DNA from: a virus | Length of the DNA stretch: 24,718 bases | Virus record (IMG/VR): IMGVR_UViG_3300020478_001234 | Span: 1 to 24,718 of that record | Strand: one strand, 5' to 3' | In this document: one piece after another, positions 1 to 7,199 of the stretch | Position numbering within the stretch: the first letter of the stretch is position 1 | How the letters are laid out: each line of letters begins with the position of its first letter | Notes under the pieces: generated by a model | Told to the model about the DNA's origin: nothing | Database searches by the model: none | The model's input: only the letters and a program-made list of their open reading frames with translations | Program-made: the position numbers and the translations under genes

Positions 1-542
1 CACATAATCTGTATGAACATACGATGATTACTTTGTAAATGCTTAACAGTAGTAAACACAATATCAGAAGCATCTTCCACAGTTATATACTTGTCTAGTC
101 CTTTACTTATAGTATATTCTGTACCTACTGGGCCTAGTTGAATAAGTCCTACAGCAAGTTCTGATTGTAAAGGTGATATTTCATCATAAAAATTATATTG
201 TTCATCATTAACTTTGCATTCTTCTGTAAATTTATGTACATCTTTTTTAGTAATCGCTTGTACCTTAGCTTGGAAAGTTCTGTATGATGAAAGATTAACT
301 AATATCTTAGGTTTAGTTCTCCATGCTGACCATATATCTTTCATAACATCAAGTTTCATATTATCACCATCATCAGCATTATTGATAAACACATCTAGAT
401 CTTCTGCATCGTTAATCATTTCTTGACGAGCTTTAGGATCTGTTAGATCAAATCCTGTACTTCTTGACCACCCTTTGCTTCCGTGTTTATCAAACATATA
501 TTTGCCAATGCCTGATGTATGTCCTGTTATACCAATTTTCAT
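1..542 (-). CDS. SDR-like Rossmann-fold protein, 3' end cut by window edge
   Basis: The gene opens with ATG at 540-542 and stays open for 180 codons to base 1, so its C-terminus is missing. The N-terminus has the short-chain dehydrogenase nucleotide-binding pattern ITGHTSGIG (residues 5-13), then NNADDG in the place of the usual NNAG (54-59) and a strand ending LVNLSS (81-86), which would carry the catalytic Ser. The usual YxxxK is not clear: the best candidate, YDEIS, has Ser where Lys belongs, so catalytic activity is doubtful. Its ATG overlaps the TGA of the upstream oxygenase gene as ATGA, indicating translational coupling. It resembles the SDR at 9430-9975 in length and style. Role inferred: NAD(P)-dependent sugar or small-molecule modification, or a non-catalytic Rossmann protein. 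Confidence 0.7.
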   Translation of the reverse strand, partial: MKIGITGHTSGIGKYMFDKHGSKGWSRSTGFDLTDPKARQEMINDAEDLDVFINNADDGDNMKLDVMKDIWSAWRTKPKILVNLSSYRTFQAKVQAITKKDVHKFTEECKVNDEQYNFYDEISPLQSELAVGLIQLGPVGTEYTISKGLDKYITVEDASDIVFTTVKHLQSNHRMFIQIM

Positions 543-1216
543 AACAAATCTTCTGTCCACACTTTACCATATAAGTGTATTCTATTTGTACTACCTTTGT
601 TTTCTAAGCTATGTGGTAATGTAGTATTAACTAGATAGGCCCAGCCTGGTGACATAGGTACTTCTTCGCCATCAATAATCCAATGACTTTGCTCATTAGT
701 CTGAATAGGTATATGGATTCTAATTTTGTCGGGATTGTCCTGATGCGTAATTAATTTAGTACCTGGTGTATGAATTGATACTAACCATTTTTTATTTCTA
801 TACGGTATTTTTTTTACAAGGTCTAGAGCATATCCATTAAAGCATTTACGTGGATTAAGCTCATCGTTATCATTATCTCTATATTCTTCTTTACATTGAA
901 ATGGGATATGAGGTAAAGGTCCTGGACGATCTCCGTTCCAACATAAGTTATAATATGCTGTATCATCCATTAATCTATGTCCAGTTATACCTTCTGGATC
1001 ACTTATAGGTTCTTTCCAAACATGATCATTTTTTCCTATAATAAACTTCCAATCATAATAGTCTCTTTCTAACTCAGAAAACCAACTTCGTATTTTTTCT
1101 ACGTCGACTTTAAATAGTTTTTTAACTTTGAATCCTAAGTCAACAGATTCAAATGTTTGTATATAAGATTTAAAATCTTGGATGTGTTGTTTGTTTTCCA
1201 TTCCTAACTCTTTCAT
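539..1216 (-). CDS. 2OG-Fe(II) oxygenase, aspartyl/asparaginyl beta-hydroxylase-like
   Basis: A 225-residue protein with the double-stranded beta-helix iron site of the Asp/Asn beta-hydroxylase family: H158-x-D160 (THQD), distal H202 (LPHSLENKG) and R212 (NRIHL), the expected 2-oxoglutarate-binding Arg. Such enzymes hydroxylate side chains or small molecules using Fe(II), O2 and 2-oxoglutarate; the substrate cannot be read here. The start is uncertain. The ATG at 1216 overlaps the upstream gene by 47 bases; Met6 (1201) would overlap by 32. Neither has a well-spaced Shine-Dalgarno. It ends in an ATGA overlap with the SDR-like gene. It is the first of three oxygenases here; the one at 2691-3386 shares the same motif layout. 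Confidence 0.85.
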   Translation of the reverse strand: MKELGMENKQHIQDFKSYIQTFESVDLGFKVKKLFKVDVEKIRSWFSELERDYYDWKFIIGKNDHVWKEPISDPEGITGHRLMDDTAYYNLCWNGDRPGPLPHIPFQCKEEYRDNDNDELNPRKCFNGYALDLVKKIPYRNKKWLVSIHTPGTKLITHQDNPDKIRIHIPIQTNEQSHWIIDGEEVPMSPGWAYLVNTTLPHSLENKGSTNRIHLYGKVWTEDLL

Positions 1217-2690
1217 TCATATCTACTGCAACGTAATCATGTCCGTATAAAACCAAATCTTTTGGTATTAAAGATTCAAATGTTTTCCACTTTTCTTCTA
1301 ATACTTCTGGTTCAATGTTCCAATGTAGCATCTCACTCGACCATACATTAGTAGTCCATAATACTTTTGTACCTTTTATACTACTTATTTTTTCAAATAA
1401 TAACTGAGGATTATTAACGATATCTATTATATGGAACTCATGTTTTAAATTTTTATACCTATCCCATAGTGTTTTAAACGCTTCTCTACCACCGTGTTCA
1501 GCAACTTCTTGTTGCCAATATGACTCGTAATTGCCTCTATACGTTGAGGAGAAGTTGTATTCTAGGTCATGTTCTAGTAACCATTCATGTAAATCATAGC
1601 CATTCCACGTGTCTAAAAGATGCTTTTTATATTTTAAACTTGCTTCGCACCAATCAAAATAATGTACTTGTGTTTCTTCATGAAAGCCATTTGCATTTAA
1701 AATAGAAAGCGGTTTAAATCCTGCGGCAACACTAAACAATGCATCAATAGGTTTATTTGTACGTACACCTTCACTACTGAGTATTTCTGTATTAAACGCA
1801 TATACTCTATCTTTTTCTATTTCTTCTTGATATCCTAATTTACGTACCCAACCTTTTTGCGATTGATTAGTTAATTCATCAACTAATGGGGATTGTTTAT
1901 TATACCAAACTGATTCTAATTTTTTTGTATCTATATATGGATATAAAAATACTTTACAAGCCCGCATATCATTGTCTAAGTTGTCAATACGAATATTATT
2001 TTTACAAGCAAGATCAATCCAATTACTTCCATCACTAGTTATACTATGCTTAGAACTTCCTTCTATTCCTTCTATCCAGGCTGGAGTATAATTACTATGT
2101 ATTGTTTCTTTGCTTAATTTATAATTTTTTAAATTTTGTTTTCTATCCCAAAAGAAACCTATCTCATCAAATACAGGTTTACCTAACTTATTCCAGATAT
2201 CTAAATTAACAAACAAATATTGTCTATGCAATCCAGGATATGCACCAGTAGTCAAATAGTGTTGAGATTTTTTATCCATAATATGAGCTACTACAAAAAA
2301 GTCTGGATTCTTTTTAGCATATTCTAAACTTTGTACTATAAGACTTGCTCCTCTAAATAACAATAACCCTTGACAAGCAACCATACAATATTTTTTGCCT
2401 TGCTGTAATGCTTCTTCTAACATTTCTTTAACACTTTTATATACACCTATGTAATCGCCAAGACCTGCTTTTACCATACGATTAATATAAAAGTACGTCA
2501 TGTCAAGAGTACGTTTATTAACAATATCACTATTAATGTCTCTACTAATATTAAGAATACCTATAGCTACAGTACTAGGTACTCTTATATCTTGGTAATA
2601 CCTATCAACAGTAATACTATTCCAATCTTTCATTTTTATTGTTTCACCTTGTCTAGGCCATCGTTCTTCAGCTGTAGGAAATCTATCCAT
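1170..2690 (-). CDS. Two-part protein: glycosyltransferase-like N-terminus, methyltransferase-like C-terminus (tentative)
   Basis: A 506-residue protein, the longest in the window. Residues about 38-180 suggest a GT-A-like fold: a first strand VAIGILNIS, a long middle section and the segments FFVVAHIMD (131-139) and YPGLHRQYLFVNLDIW (151-166). I see no clean DxD. Residues about 318-460 look like a class I methyltransferase or related Rossmann domain: a Gly-containing loop (VAAGFKPLSIL, 321-331), an acidic strand end VHYFDWCEASLKY (342-354) and a late strand VLWTTNVW. The ATG directly follows the upstream TAA (TAAATG) and has a strong Shine-Dalgarno (AGAGG, five bases before), which fixes the start. 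The function is an informed guess; a single-domain hypothetical family is also possible. Confidence 0.5.
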   Translation of the reverse strand: MDRFPTAEERWPRQGETIKMKDWNSITVDRYYQDIRVPSTVAIGILNISRDINSDIVNKRTLDMTYFYINRMVKAGLGDYIGVYKSVKEMLEEALQQGKKYCMVACQGLLLFRGASLIVQSLEYAKKNPDFFVVAHIMDKKSQHYLTTGAYPGLHRQYLFVNLDIWNKLGKPVFDEIGFFWDRKQNLKNYKLSKETIHSNYTPAWIEGIEGSSKHSITSDGSNWIDLACKNNIRIDNLDNDMRACKVFLYPYIDTKKLESVWYNKQSPLVDELTNQSQKGWVRKLGYQEEIEKDRVYAFNTEILSSEGVRTNKPIDALFSVAAGFKPLSILNANGFHEETQVHYFDWCEASLKYKKHLLDTWNGYDLHEWLLEHDLEYNFSSTYRGNYESYWQQEVAEHGGREAFKTLWDRYKNLKHEFHIIDIVNNPQLLFEKISSIKGTKVLWTTNVWSSEMLHWNIEPEVLEEKWKTFESLIPKDLVLYGHDYVAVDMNERVRNGKQTTHPRF

Positions 2691-3386
2691 TTATCCTCTA
2701 TTTGTAAAATAACTTTCACGCAATACATAAAAGAAATCTCGAACTCTACGCCCTATTTCATAATGTATGATCATATGTATTCTTGGTTTATTACTACGAT
2801 TCCAAACACTATGCACGTTACTAATATCCATTAAAAAAGCACTTCCTTCATCTTTAAAAGGAACACGCCCTTTATCTTTTAATACAAAATCACAGTCGTC
2901 AGGGTTATTCAAACTAATATTACAAACACTTAATCTCTTTTCATGATCTTGTCTATCTTGGTGTGGCAATATATATCCACCTGGTTCTAATAACATAAAA
3001 CGCACACGATTTAAAAACTCTGCTGGCCATACATCAGTTAAAAATTTTTTAGTTACTGGACATTTATCTGCAACCCAAGTCCAATCTAATTGTTTAAGTG
3101 TATCTGTTCGATCACCATATGTATCAAGGCTTTGGGTATCTTCATCTAATCCGTGTAATGTTAAACTTTTCCAACCCTCACCATAGGAGTCTCTATGAGT
3201 ATAAAATTTATCACTTAATGCTTCTGCTTCTTTATACATTTCTTTCCAGGGTTGGTTATCTAAAGAACTAAGATGAAAATAAGGCCATCCACTTTCCATA
3301 ACTATCCATTTTGGATCAAACATTTCAGGATACTTTTGCTGTATTACAGCATTATTTTCACCGTGAAATTTCTTCAATTCTAGCAT
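2691..3386 (-). CDS. 2OG-Fe(II) oxygenase, aspartyl/asparaginyl beta-hydroxylase-like
   Basis: A 231-residue oxygenase with H142-x-D144 (PHQD), distal H192 (NVHSVWN) and R202 (PRIHMIIH), all in the expected order and spacing for an Fe(II)/2-oxoglutarate jelly-roll hydroxylase. It is the first gene of the leftward block and is divergent from the radical SAM gene at 3444. No Shine-Dalgarno precedes the ATG. Instead a late-promoter-like element sits so close (last A at 3392) that a T4-type start site would fall on the A of the ATG, predicting a leaderless message. The next in-frame Met (residue 22) would keep the whole active site, so a shorter product is possible. Its TAA abuts the next gene's ATG. 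Substrate unknown. Confidence 0.87.
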   Translation of the reverse strand: MLELKKFHGENNAVIQQKYPEMFDPKWIVMESGWPYFHLSSLDNQPWKEMYKEAEALSDKFYTHRDSYGEGWKSLTLHGLDEDTQSLDTYGDRTDTLKQLDWTWVADKCPVTKKFLTDVWPAEFLNRVRFMLLEPGGYILPHQDRQDHEKRLSVCNISLNNPDDCDFVLKDKGRVPFKDEGSAFLMDISNVHSVWNRSNKPRIHMIIHYEIGRRVRDFFYVLRESYFTNRG

Positions 3387-3388
3387 AG

Positions 3389-3400
3389 CAATATTTATCG
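3389..3400 (-). promoter_or_regulatory. Late-type promoter element for the leftward block
   Basis: Read on the minus strand this is CGATAAATATTG, containing GATAAATA (3399 to 3392), one mismatch from the T4 late consensus TATAAATA. It lies in one of only two intergenic gaps, immediately upstream of the oxygenase gene that begins at 3386. The same ATAAATATTG occurs on the minus strand at 18980-18989, upstream of the other long leftward block. Placing the element at -13 to -6, as in T4, puts +1 at base 3386. In DNA this AT-rich the octamer alone is weak evidence; the location and recurrence are what support it. Confidence 0.5.
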
Positions 3401-3410
3401 GCCAGGTTAA

Positions 3411-3440
3411 TTATATACGCATATAAAGACTGTTAAATAC
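3411..3440 (+). promoter_or_regulatory. Promoter region for the rightward block
   Basis: Contains TTATATACGCATATAAA (3411-3427), which matches 16 of 17 bases at 18958-18974, in the same orientation and also ahead of a plus-strand block. A second candidate, TTAAATAC (3433-3440), ends three bases before the ATG at 3444. No Shine-Dalgarno is visible. Which sequence is the -10 cannot be decided by eye: CATATAAA would give an 11-base leader, TTAAATA would give practically none. Confidence 0.45.
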
Positions 3441-3443
3441 AGT

Positions 3444-4430
3444 ATGCCATTTTTAAAAATTGAAGATCTTAAGACGCTTATTATCGATTTTACAAGCCAT
3501 TGTAATGCTATGTGTGGTAATTGTAGCCGTAATATTTCAGGAGTTGAAGTAAATCCTAATATGCCATTACAGCATATGAGTCTAGATACTTGGAAAAAAA
3601 TAATTGATAATAGCGAATATATTGATGAAATAATCTTTAATGGTAGTTACGGTGACGCAATGATGAATCCTATTTTATTAGAAGCATTAGAATATGCCAG
3701 TTCAAATAAAATTAGTATTATGATTCATACAAATGGCGGTGTAGGAAAACCAGAATTATATACTAAACTAGCAACTATTCTAAAAAACTTTAAACAGCCT
3801 AGTGGTGTAACTTGGAGTATAGATGGATTAGAAGATACTAATCATTTGTATCGTAGAGGTGTTATATGGCAAAGAATCATGGACAATGTACAAGCATTTA
3901 TTAAAGCAGGCGGATTAGCACGTTGGCGTATGTTAGTATTTGAACATAATGCACACCAAGTAGAAGAATGTGAACGTCTTGCATTTAGTATGGGATTTAA
4001 AAAATTTGATATTAACGGTGGGCATACTTTTAGTGCTATGAATAGTGTTGTAGGCGAAGCAATAGAAAAATTTAAAGCAAATAAAAAAGATGAAGCACGT
4101 ACTATTGCATATGATAAAAGTTACTTAGATAATGTAGAACGTGTAAAAGGATTATTAGAGAAAGGTTTTGACAAAGGCCATATTACTTGTAAGTGGCAAA
4201 AGAAACGTAAAGTACAAATAAGTCATATGGGAGAAGTATTACCTTGCTGTTATCTATTAACTGATAGATATCCTAGATATCCTGACAGTCCTTACGCTGT
4301 AGAACAAAAAGATATGAAGTGGCCAAATATAAACACAGAATCATTAAAAGCTATTGTACAAGGAGAAACACTTACATATCCAAAAGATAATAGATTTAAA
4401 ATTTGTGAGGTAACTTGCGGTGAAGTGTAA
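3444..4430 (+). CDS. Radical SAM protein with C-terminal SPASM/twitch-like segment
   Basis: A 328-residue radical SAM enzyme. The SAM-cluster motif is C20-x3-C24-x2-C27 (CNAMCGNC). The glycine motif after strand 2 is NGSYGD instead of the common GGEP. The C-terminal third carries an auxiliary cluster-like Cys set: TCKW, VLPCCYL and a terminal CEVTC only three residues from the end. It closely resembles the gene at 13691-14692: the starts are KIEDLK and KIEDIK, both have an HTNG strand and SIDGL/GIDGL, and both have the phrase RW/RWD-MLVF-HN before the auxiliary part. The two look like paralogues on opposite strands. Members of this family generate a 5'-deoxyadenosyl radical; the substrate is unknown. 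It heads the plus-strand block and overlaps the next gene by 11 bases. Confidence 0.9.
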   Translation: MPFLKIEDLKTLIIDFTSHCNAMCGNCSRNISGVEVNPNMPLQHMSLDTWKKIIDNSEYIDEIIFNGSYGDAMMNPILLEALEYASSNKISIMIHTNGGVGKPELYTKLATILKNFKQPSGVTWSIDGLEDTNHLYRRGVIWQRIMDNVQAFIKAGGLARWRMLVFEHNAHQVEECERLAFSMGFKKFDINGGHTFSAMNSVVGEAIEKFKANKKDEARTIAYDKSYLDNVERVKGLLEKGFDKGHITCKWQKKRKVQISHMGEVLPCCYLLTDRYPRYPDSPYAVEQKDMKWPNINTESLKAIVQGETLTYPKDNRFKICEVTCGEV

Positions 4431-5502
4431 ATTTTTAGAGCATCAAGTTTGTGTAAGATCAAACGGTCAGTATCGTTTGTGTTGTGTTAGTCTTGAAAAA
4501 GATAATAAAGAAAACATTAAAGATACGACACCACAAGAGTGGCACGACAGTGAACTCCCTACTATGGCTAGAGAACAATTTAGTCGTGGTGAATGGCCTG
4601 ATGCGTGTACTAGGTGCGAGCAGTTAGAAGCAAAAGGTTTAGAGAGTATGCGTACTAAAGTTAAAGAAGATGGTACTAGATACGTTAGAAATCACTTTGG
4701 ACCTGGACTTTCTCACTTTGACATTAGATTTGGTAATAGTTGTAACCTTAAATGTATTAGTTGTTTTCATATGTCTAGTAGTAGTCTTGCTCAAGAAGCC
4801 ATCGAAATGAATAAAGCCGGAATTGAACCGCTACATTTACCGTTATTAGATGAACCTAATTTTAATTGGGCTAGTGACGAAACTATGAAACGCTTTGAAG
4901 GATTGCCCATTAAAGAAGTTTATTTAACTGGTGGTGAGCCAATGATGGTAAGGCATTTACCTAAATTTTTAGAAAAACTAGATTCTAGTGTAATAATTAG
5001 ATTTAATACTAACGGTACAATATGGAACCCTATAGTATCAAAAATGTTAAAAAGATTTCAGTCAGTAATTATGAGCATGAGTTTAGATGCTACAAGTAAG
5101 AAAATTGATTATATTAGACACGGTAGTAAATGGGATGAAATTGAAGTTAATACTCAACGTTATGCAGAGTTTTGTACTGTTGATATTACACCAACAATAA
5201 GTATTTTAAATGCTTCATACTATAACGAAATTGTAGACTGGGCAAGTAGTAATCACTTTAAATTATATAATGACAATTTATTATTAACTCCGGATTGGTT
5301 ACACGTTAAAAATGCACCAGACGAATTAAAGAAAGATTATGGAAATATTAAGTTACCAGGATTATTAGAATGGTCTAACAGCTCTGCTGATCCTATGTGG
5401 ATTGAACATTTTAAAAAACAAATTACAAAATTAGATAATTGGCGAGGAATGTATATAAAGGATTATTTACCAGAGGTAGCAAAAGCATATGGAATTAATT
5501 AA
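4420..5502 (+). CDS. Radical SAM protein with N-terminal twitch/SPASM-like segment
   Basis: A 360-residue protein with the Cys-rich segment ahead of the core: C3, C11, a C21-C22 pair (YRLCCVS) and C63-x2-C66 (CTRC). The radical SAM motif C108-x3-C112-x2-C115 (CNLKCISC) follows, then TGGEP near residue 170 and RFNTNG. The C-terminus ends in LPEVAKAYG, reminiscent of the FPEL ending in related genes here. The start is GTG at 4420, inside the end of the previous gene, supported by GAGG at 4407-4410 nine bases upstream. The upstream partner is also radical SAM, with the opposite domain order. Likely acts with it or in succession; no substrate can be inferred. Confidence 0.9.
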   Translation: MKCKFLEHQVCVRSNGQYRLCCVSLEKDNKENIKDTTPQEWHDSELPTMAREQFSRGEWPDACTRCEQLEAKGLESMRTKVKEDGTRYVRNHFGPGLSHFDIRFGNSCNLKCISCFHMSSSSLAQEAIEMNKAGIEPLHLPLLDEPNFNWASDETMKRFEGLPIKEVYLTGGEPMMVRHLPKFLEKLDSSVIIRFNTNGTIWNPIVSKMLKRFQSVIMSMSLDATSKKIDYIRHGSKWDEIEVNTQRYAEFCTVDITPTISILNASYYNEIVDWASSNHFKLYNDNLLLTPDWLHVKNAPDELKKDYGNIKLPGLLEWSNSSADPMWIEHFKKQITKLDNWRGMYIKDYLPEVAKAYGIN

Positions 5503-5986
5503 AGAAAATAAAGAAAAAAAGCGAGCAGTCTATAAACTTGCTGACCGCTATAGAAAAGTTTGGTATGTTAATCCAGACTCTGCCCCTTTTGCAGAAACTC
5601 TAGCTGAACACCTAGAATTATTAGATCAGTTTGTTCCTGGATATGTTTTAGATTATGGATATACTACCGAAAGTATCTATGTAGATTATAAAATGATACC
5701 CGGAACATTGGCAAGTAAATTTCCCCATACTGAAGACTTTATAAAAAAAATTTATAATTTTTGTCTTGATAATATTAATAAAACATCACCTTATGCTCAC
5801 GGTGATTGGGTATTAAGTAATATGCTTATTGACGGCGACAACATTACATTGATAGACTGGGATAATTTAGGAATATATGACATTAAAGATGTATTAGAAA
5901 AATTAAACACAGATTTACGATCAGCGTTTGGACCGAAATTTGATGAAGTTATACAAGGAAAAGATAATGACTCCACAAGCATTTAG
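5489..5986 (+). CDS. Compact APH/choline-kinase-like phosphotransferase
   Basis: A 165-residue protein carrying the catalytic core of the aminoglycoside-phosphotransferase/choline-kinase fold: H104-G-D106-x4-N111 (HGDWVLSN) and D123-W-D125 (LIDWD) in place of the usual DFD/DFG. The stretch YVDYKMIPG (64-72) resembles the hinge region. Family members are usually 250-350 residues, so this one is very short. The N-lobe is reduced to a few strands (AVYKL..KVWYV) with no clear glycine loop. It may phosphorylate a sugar or other small hydroxyl compound, or be a minimal or regulatory relative. It starts 14 bases inside the previous gene and overlaps the propeller gene by 20 bases. Confidence 0.75.
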   Translation: MELIKENKEKKRAVYKLADRYRKVWYVNPDSAPFAETLAEHLELLDQFVPGYVLDYGYTTESIYVDYKMIPGTLASKFPHTEDFIKKIYNFCLDNINKTSPYAHGDWVLSNMLIDGDNITLIDWDNLGIYDIKDVLEKLNTDLRSAFGPKFDEVIQGKDNDSTSI

Positions 5987-7199
5987 TTATCCTATAGTAG
6001 CAAACAACGGAATGATTTATATTCCACCATTTGGTTTAACAGAGTCTATTGACTATATGCTAAAGTTTAATCCTAAAGACGAAACGTTTACAAGAATTAA
6101 ATTAGAAGTTAGTGATTGTACAGAAAAATGGATATGGGGGACTGCTTGGAGAAATAAAATAATTGTATTACCTTACAATGAAAAGAATATTATTATTATA
6201 GATACAGACGATGATAGTATAGAATATAGTGAATTAGAATATAAAGGAAAAGGCAAGTATGTACAAGGTCATATACATGGTAATACTTTATATGCGTTAC
6301 CTTATGGCGAACATACACCATATGATTATATACTAAAACTAGAATTACCATATATGTATCCAGACCAAGAAAAGTTAAAACTTCCAAAGGATTGTAAAAG
6401 ATGGCATACAACACAAATACTTGATGGAATAATTTATGGATTACCTCGTGGCGAAGACTGGGAAGATACATTTAATTATCGAATTGAATACGATTGTAGT
6501 GATGAAGAATATTCTTTAGTAGATATGAAACCTATATGGGAAGATTACGAAAAAGATAAAATGAATAATAAAAAATTTACTACACTTGCAAAAACCGGTA
6601 ATAGCTTATACGCACCACCTTATAGTGAAAATGCTAATTTTGATATTTTAACTAAACTTGTAAATGGCAAATGGTACAGTGAACGTACAGGTATTAAAGG
6701 AACTAGTAGAAAATACTTTACTCATACTGTTGCAAGTAACGGTAAAATATTTTGTCCGCCTGCAGGGCATGAAGAAACCTGGAGTGAAATGTTAGTTATA
6801 GATCCTTCAGCAGATAACGGTTATGATACGTATTGGCACACAATTAATTTAGGCATTGGAAAAGAAAGTAAAAAATTCTTTGCTGGTATTGAAAACAGTA
6901 AGGGCTATCTTTATTTTATGCCAAGAGGTGGTTGTGTATGCGAACCTGAAAGTACTTGGAAAAGTCAAGGTGACTTAACAGAAGTACTTAAACTAGATAT
7001 TAAAACAGAAAAATTTAGTACAATAGATATAAGCAAACTATTTAAAGATGATACAAGTATTGAAAAGTATAATAAGTGCGTAATTTTAGATGACGTAATT
7101 TATGCTTTTCCTTACGGTCAATCTGCAAACTTTCATAAGTTATTAATATTTGATACTCTTACAGAGAAAGCAAGGACAATGGACTTAAGAGATGTATAA
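5967..7199 (+). CDS. Eight-repeat beta-propeller-like protein 1
   Basis: A 410-residue protein built from eight repeats. Each has a strand such as GMIYIPPFG, NTLYALPYG or GIIYGLPRG; the consensus is two hydrophobics, two variable residues, Pro, aromatic or Arg, then Gly. The Pro falls at residues 21, 69, 112, 160, 218, 265, 319 and 382, giving 43-63 residues per repeat, as in kelch/WD-type propellers. No signal peptide or enzyme motif is seen. I chose ATG 5967 (protein starts MTPQAFSYPIV) over the in-frame ATG at 5928, because AAGGA lies seven bases before it and the repeat begins at once; it then overlaps the kinase gene by only 20 bases. It is paralogous to the next gene. Function not known; ligand binding or scaffolding is likely. 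Confidence 0.75.
   Translation: MTPQAFSYPIVANNGMIYIPPFGLTESIDYMLKFNPKDETFTRIKLEVSDCTEKWIWGTAWRNKIIVLPYNEKNIIIIDTDDDSIEYSELEYKGKGKYVQGHIHGNTLYALPYGEHTPYDYILKLELPYMYPDQEKLKLPKDCKRWHTTQILDGIIYGLPRGEDWEDTFNYRIEYDCSDEEYSLVDMKPIWEDYEKDKMNNKKFTTLAKTGNSLYAPPYSENANFDILTKLVNGKWYSERTGIKGTSRKYFTHTVASNGKIFCPPAGHEETWSEMLVIDPSADNGYDTYWHTINLGIGKESKKFFAGIENSKGYLYFMPRGGCVCEPESTWKSQGDLTEVLKLDIKTEKFSTIDISKLFKDDTSIEKYNKCVILDDVIYAFPYGQSANFHKLLIFDTLTEKARTMDLRDV

Noticed and set aside
214-426. Open frame opposite the SDR-like gene
   Set aside because: Antisense to a better supported gene, with no ribosome site and no recognisable protein features. The same holds for the other short opposite-strand frames in the window.
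3387-3443. Rho-independent terminators between blocks
   Set aside because: The gaps contain only AT-rich promoter-like elements and no GC-rich hairpin followed by T residues.
5928-5966. Earlier in-frame ATG for propeller 1
   Set aside because: It would add 13 residues within the kinase gene. The ATG at 5967 has a well-spaced AAGGA.
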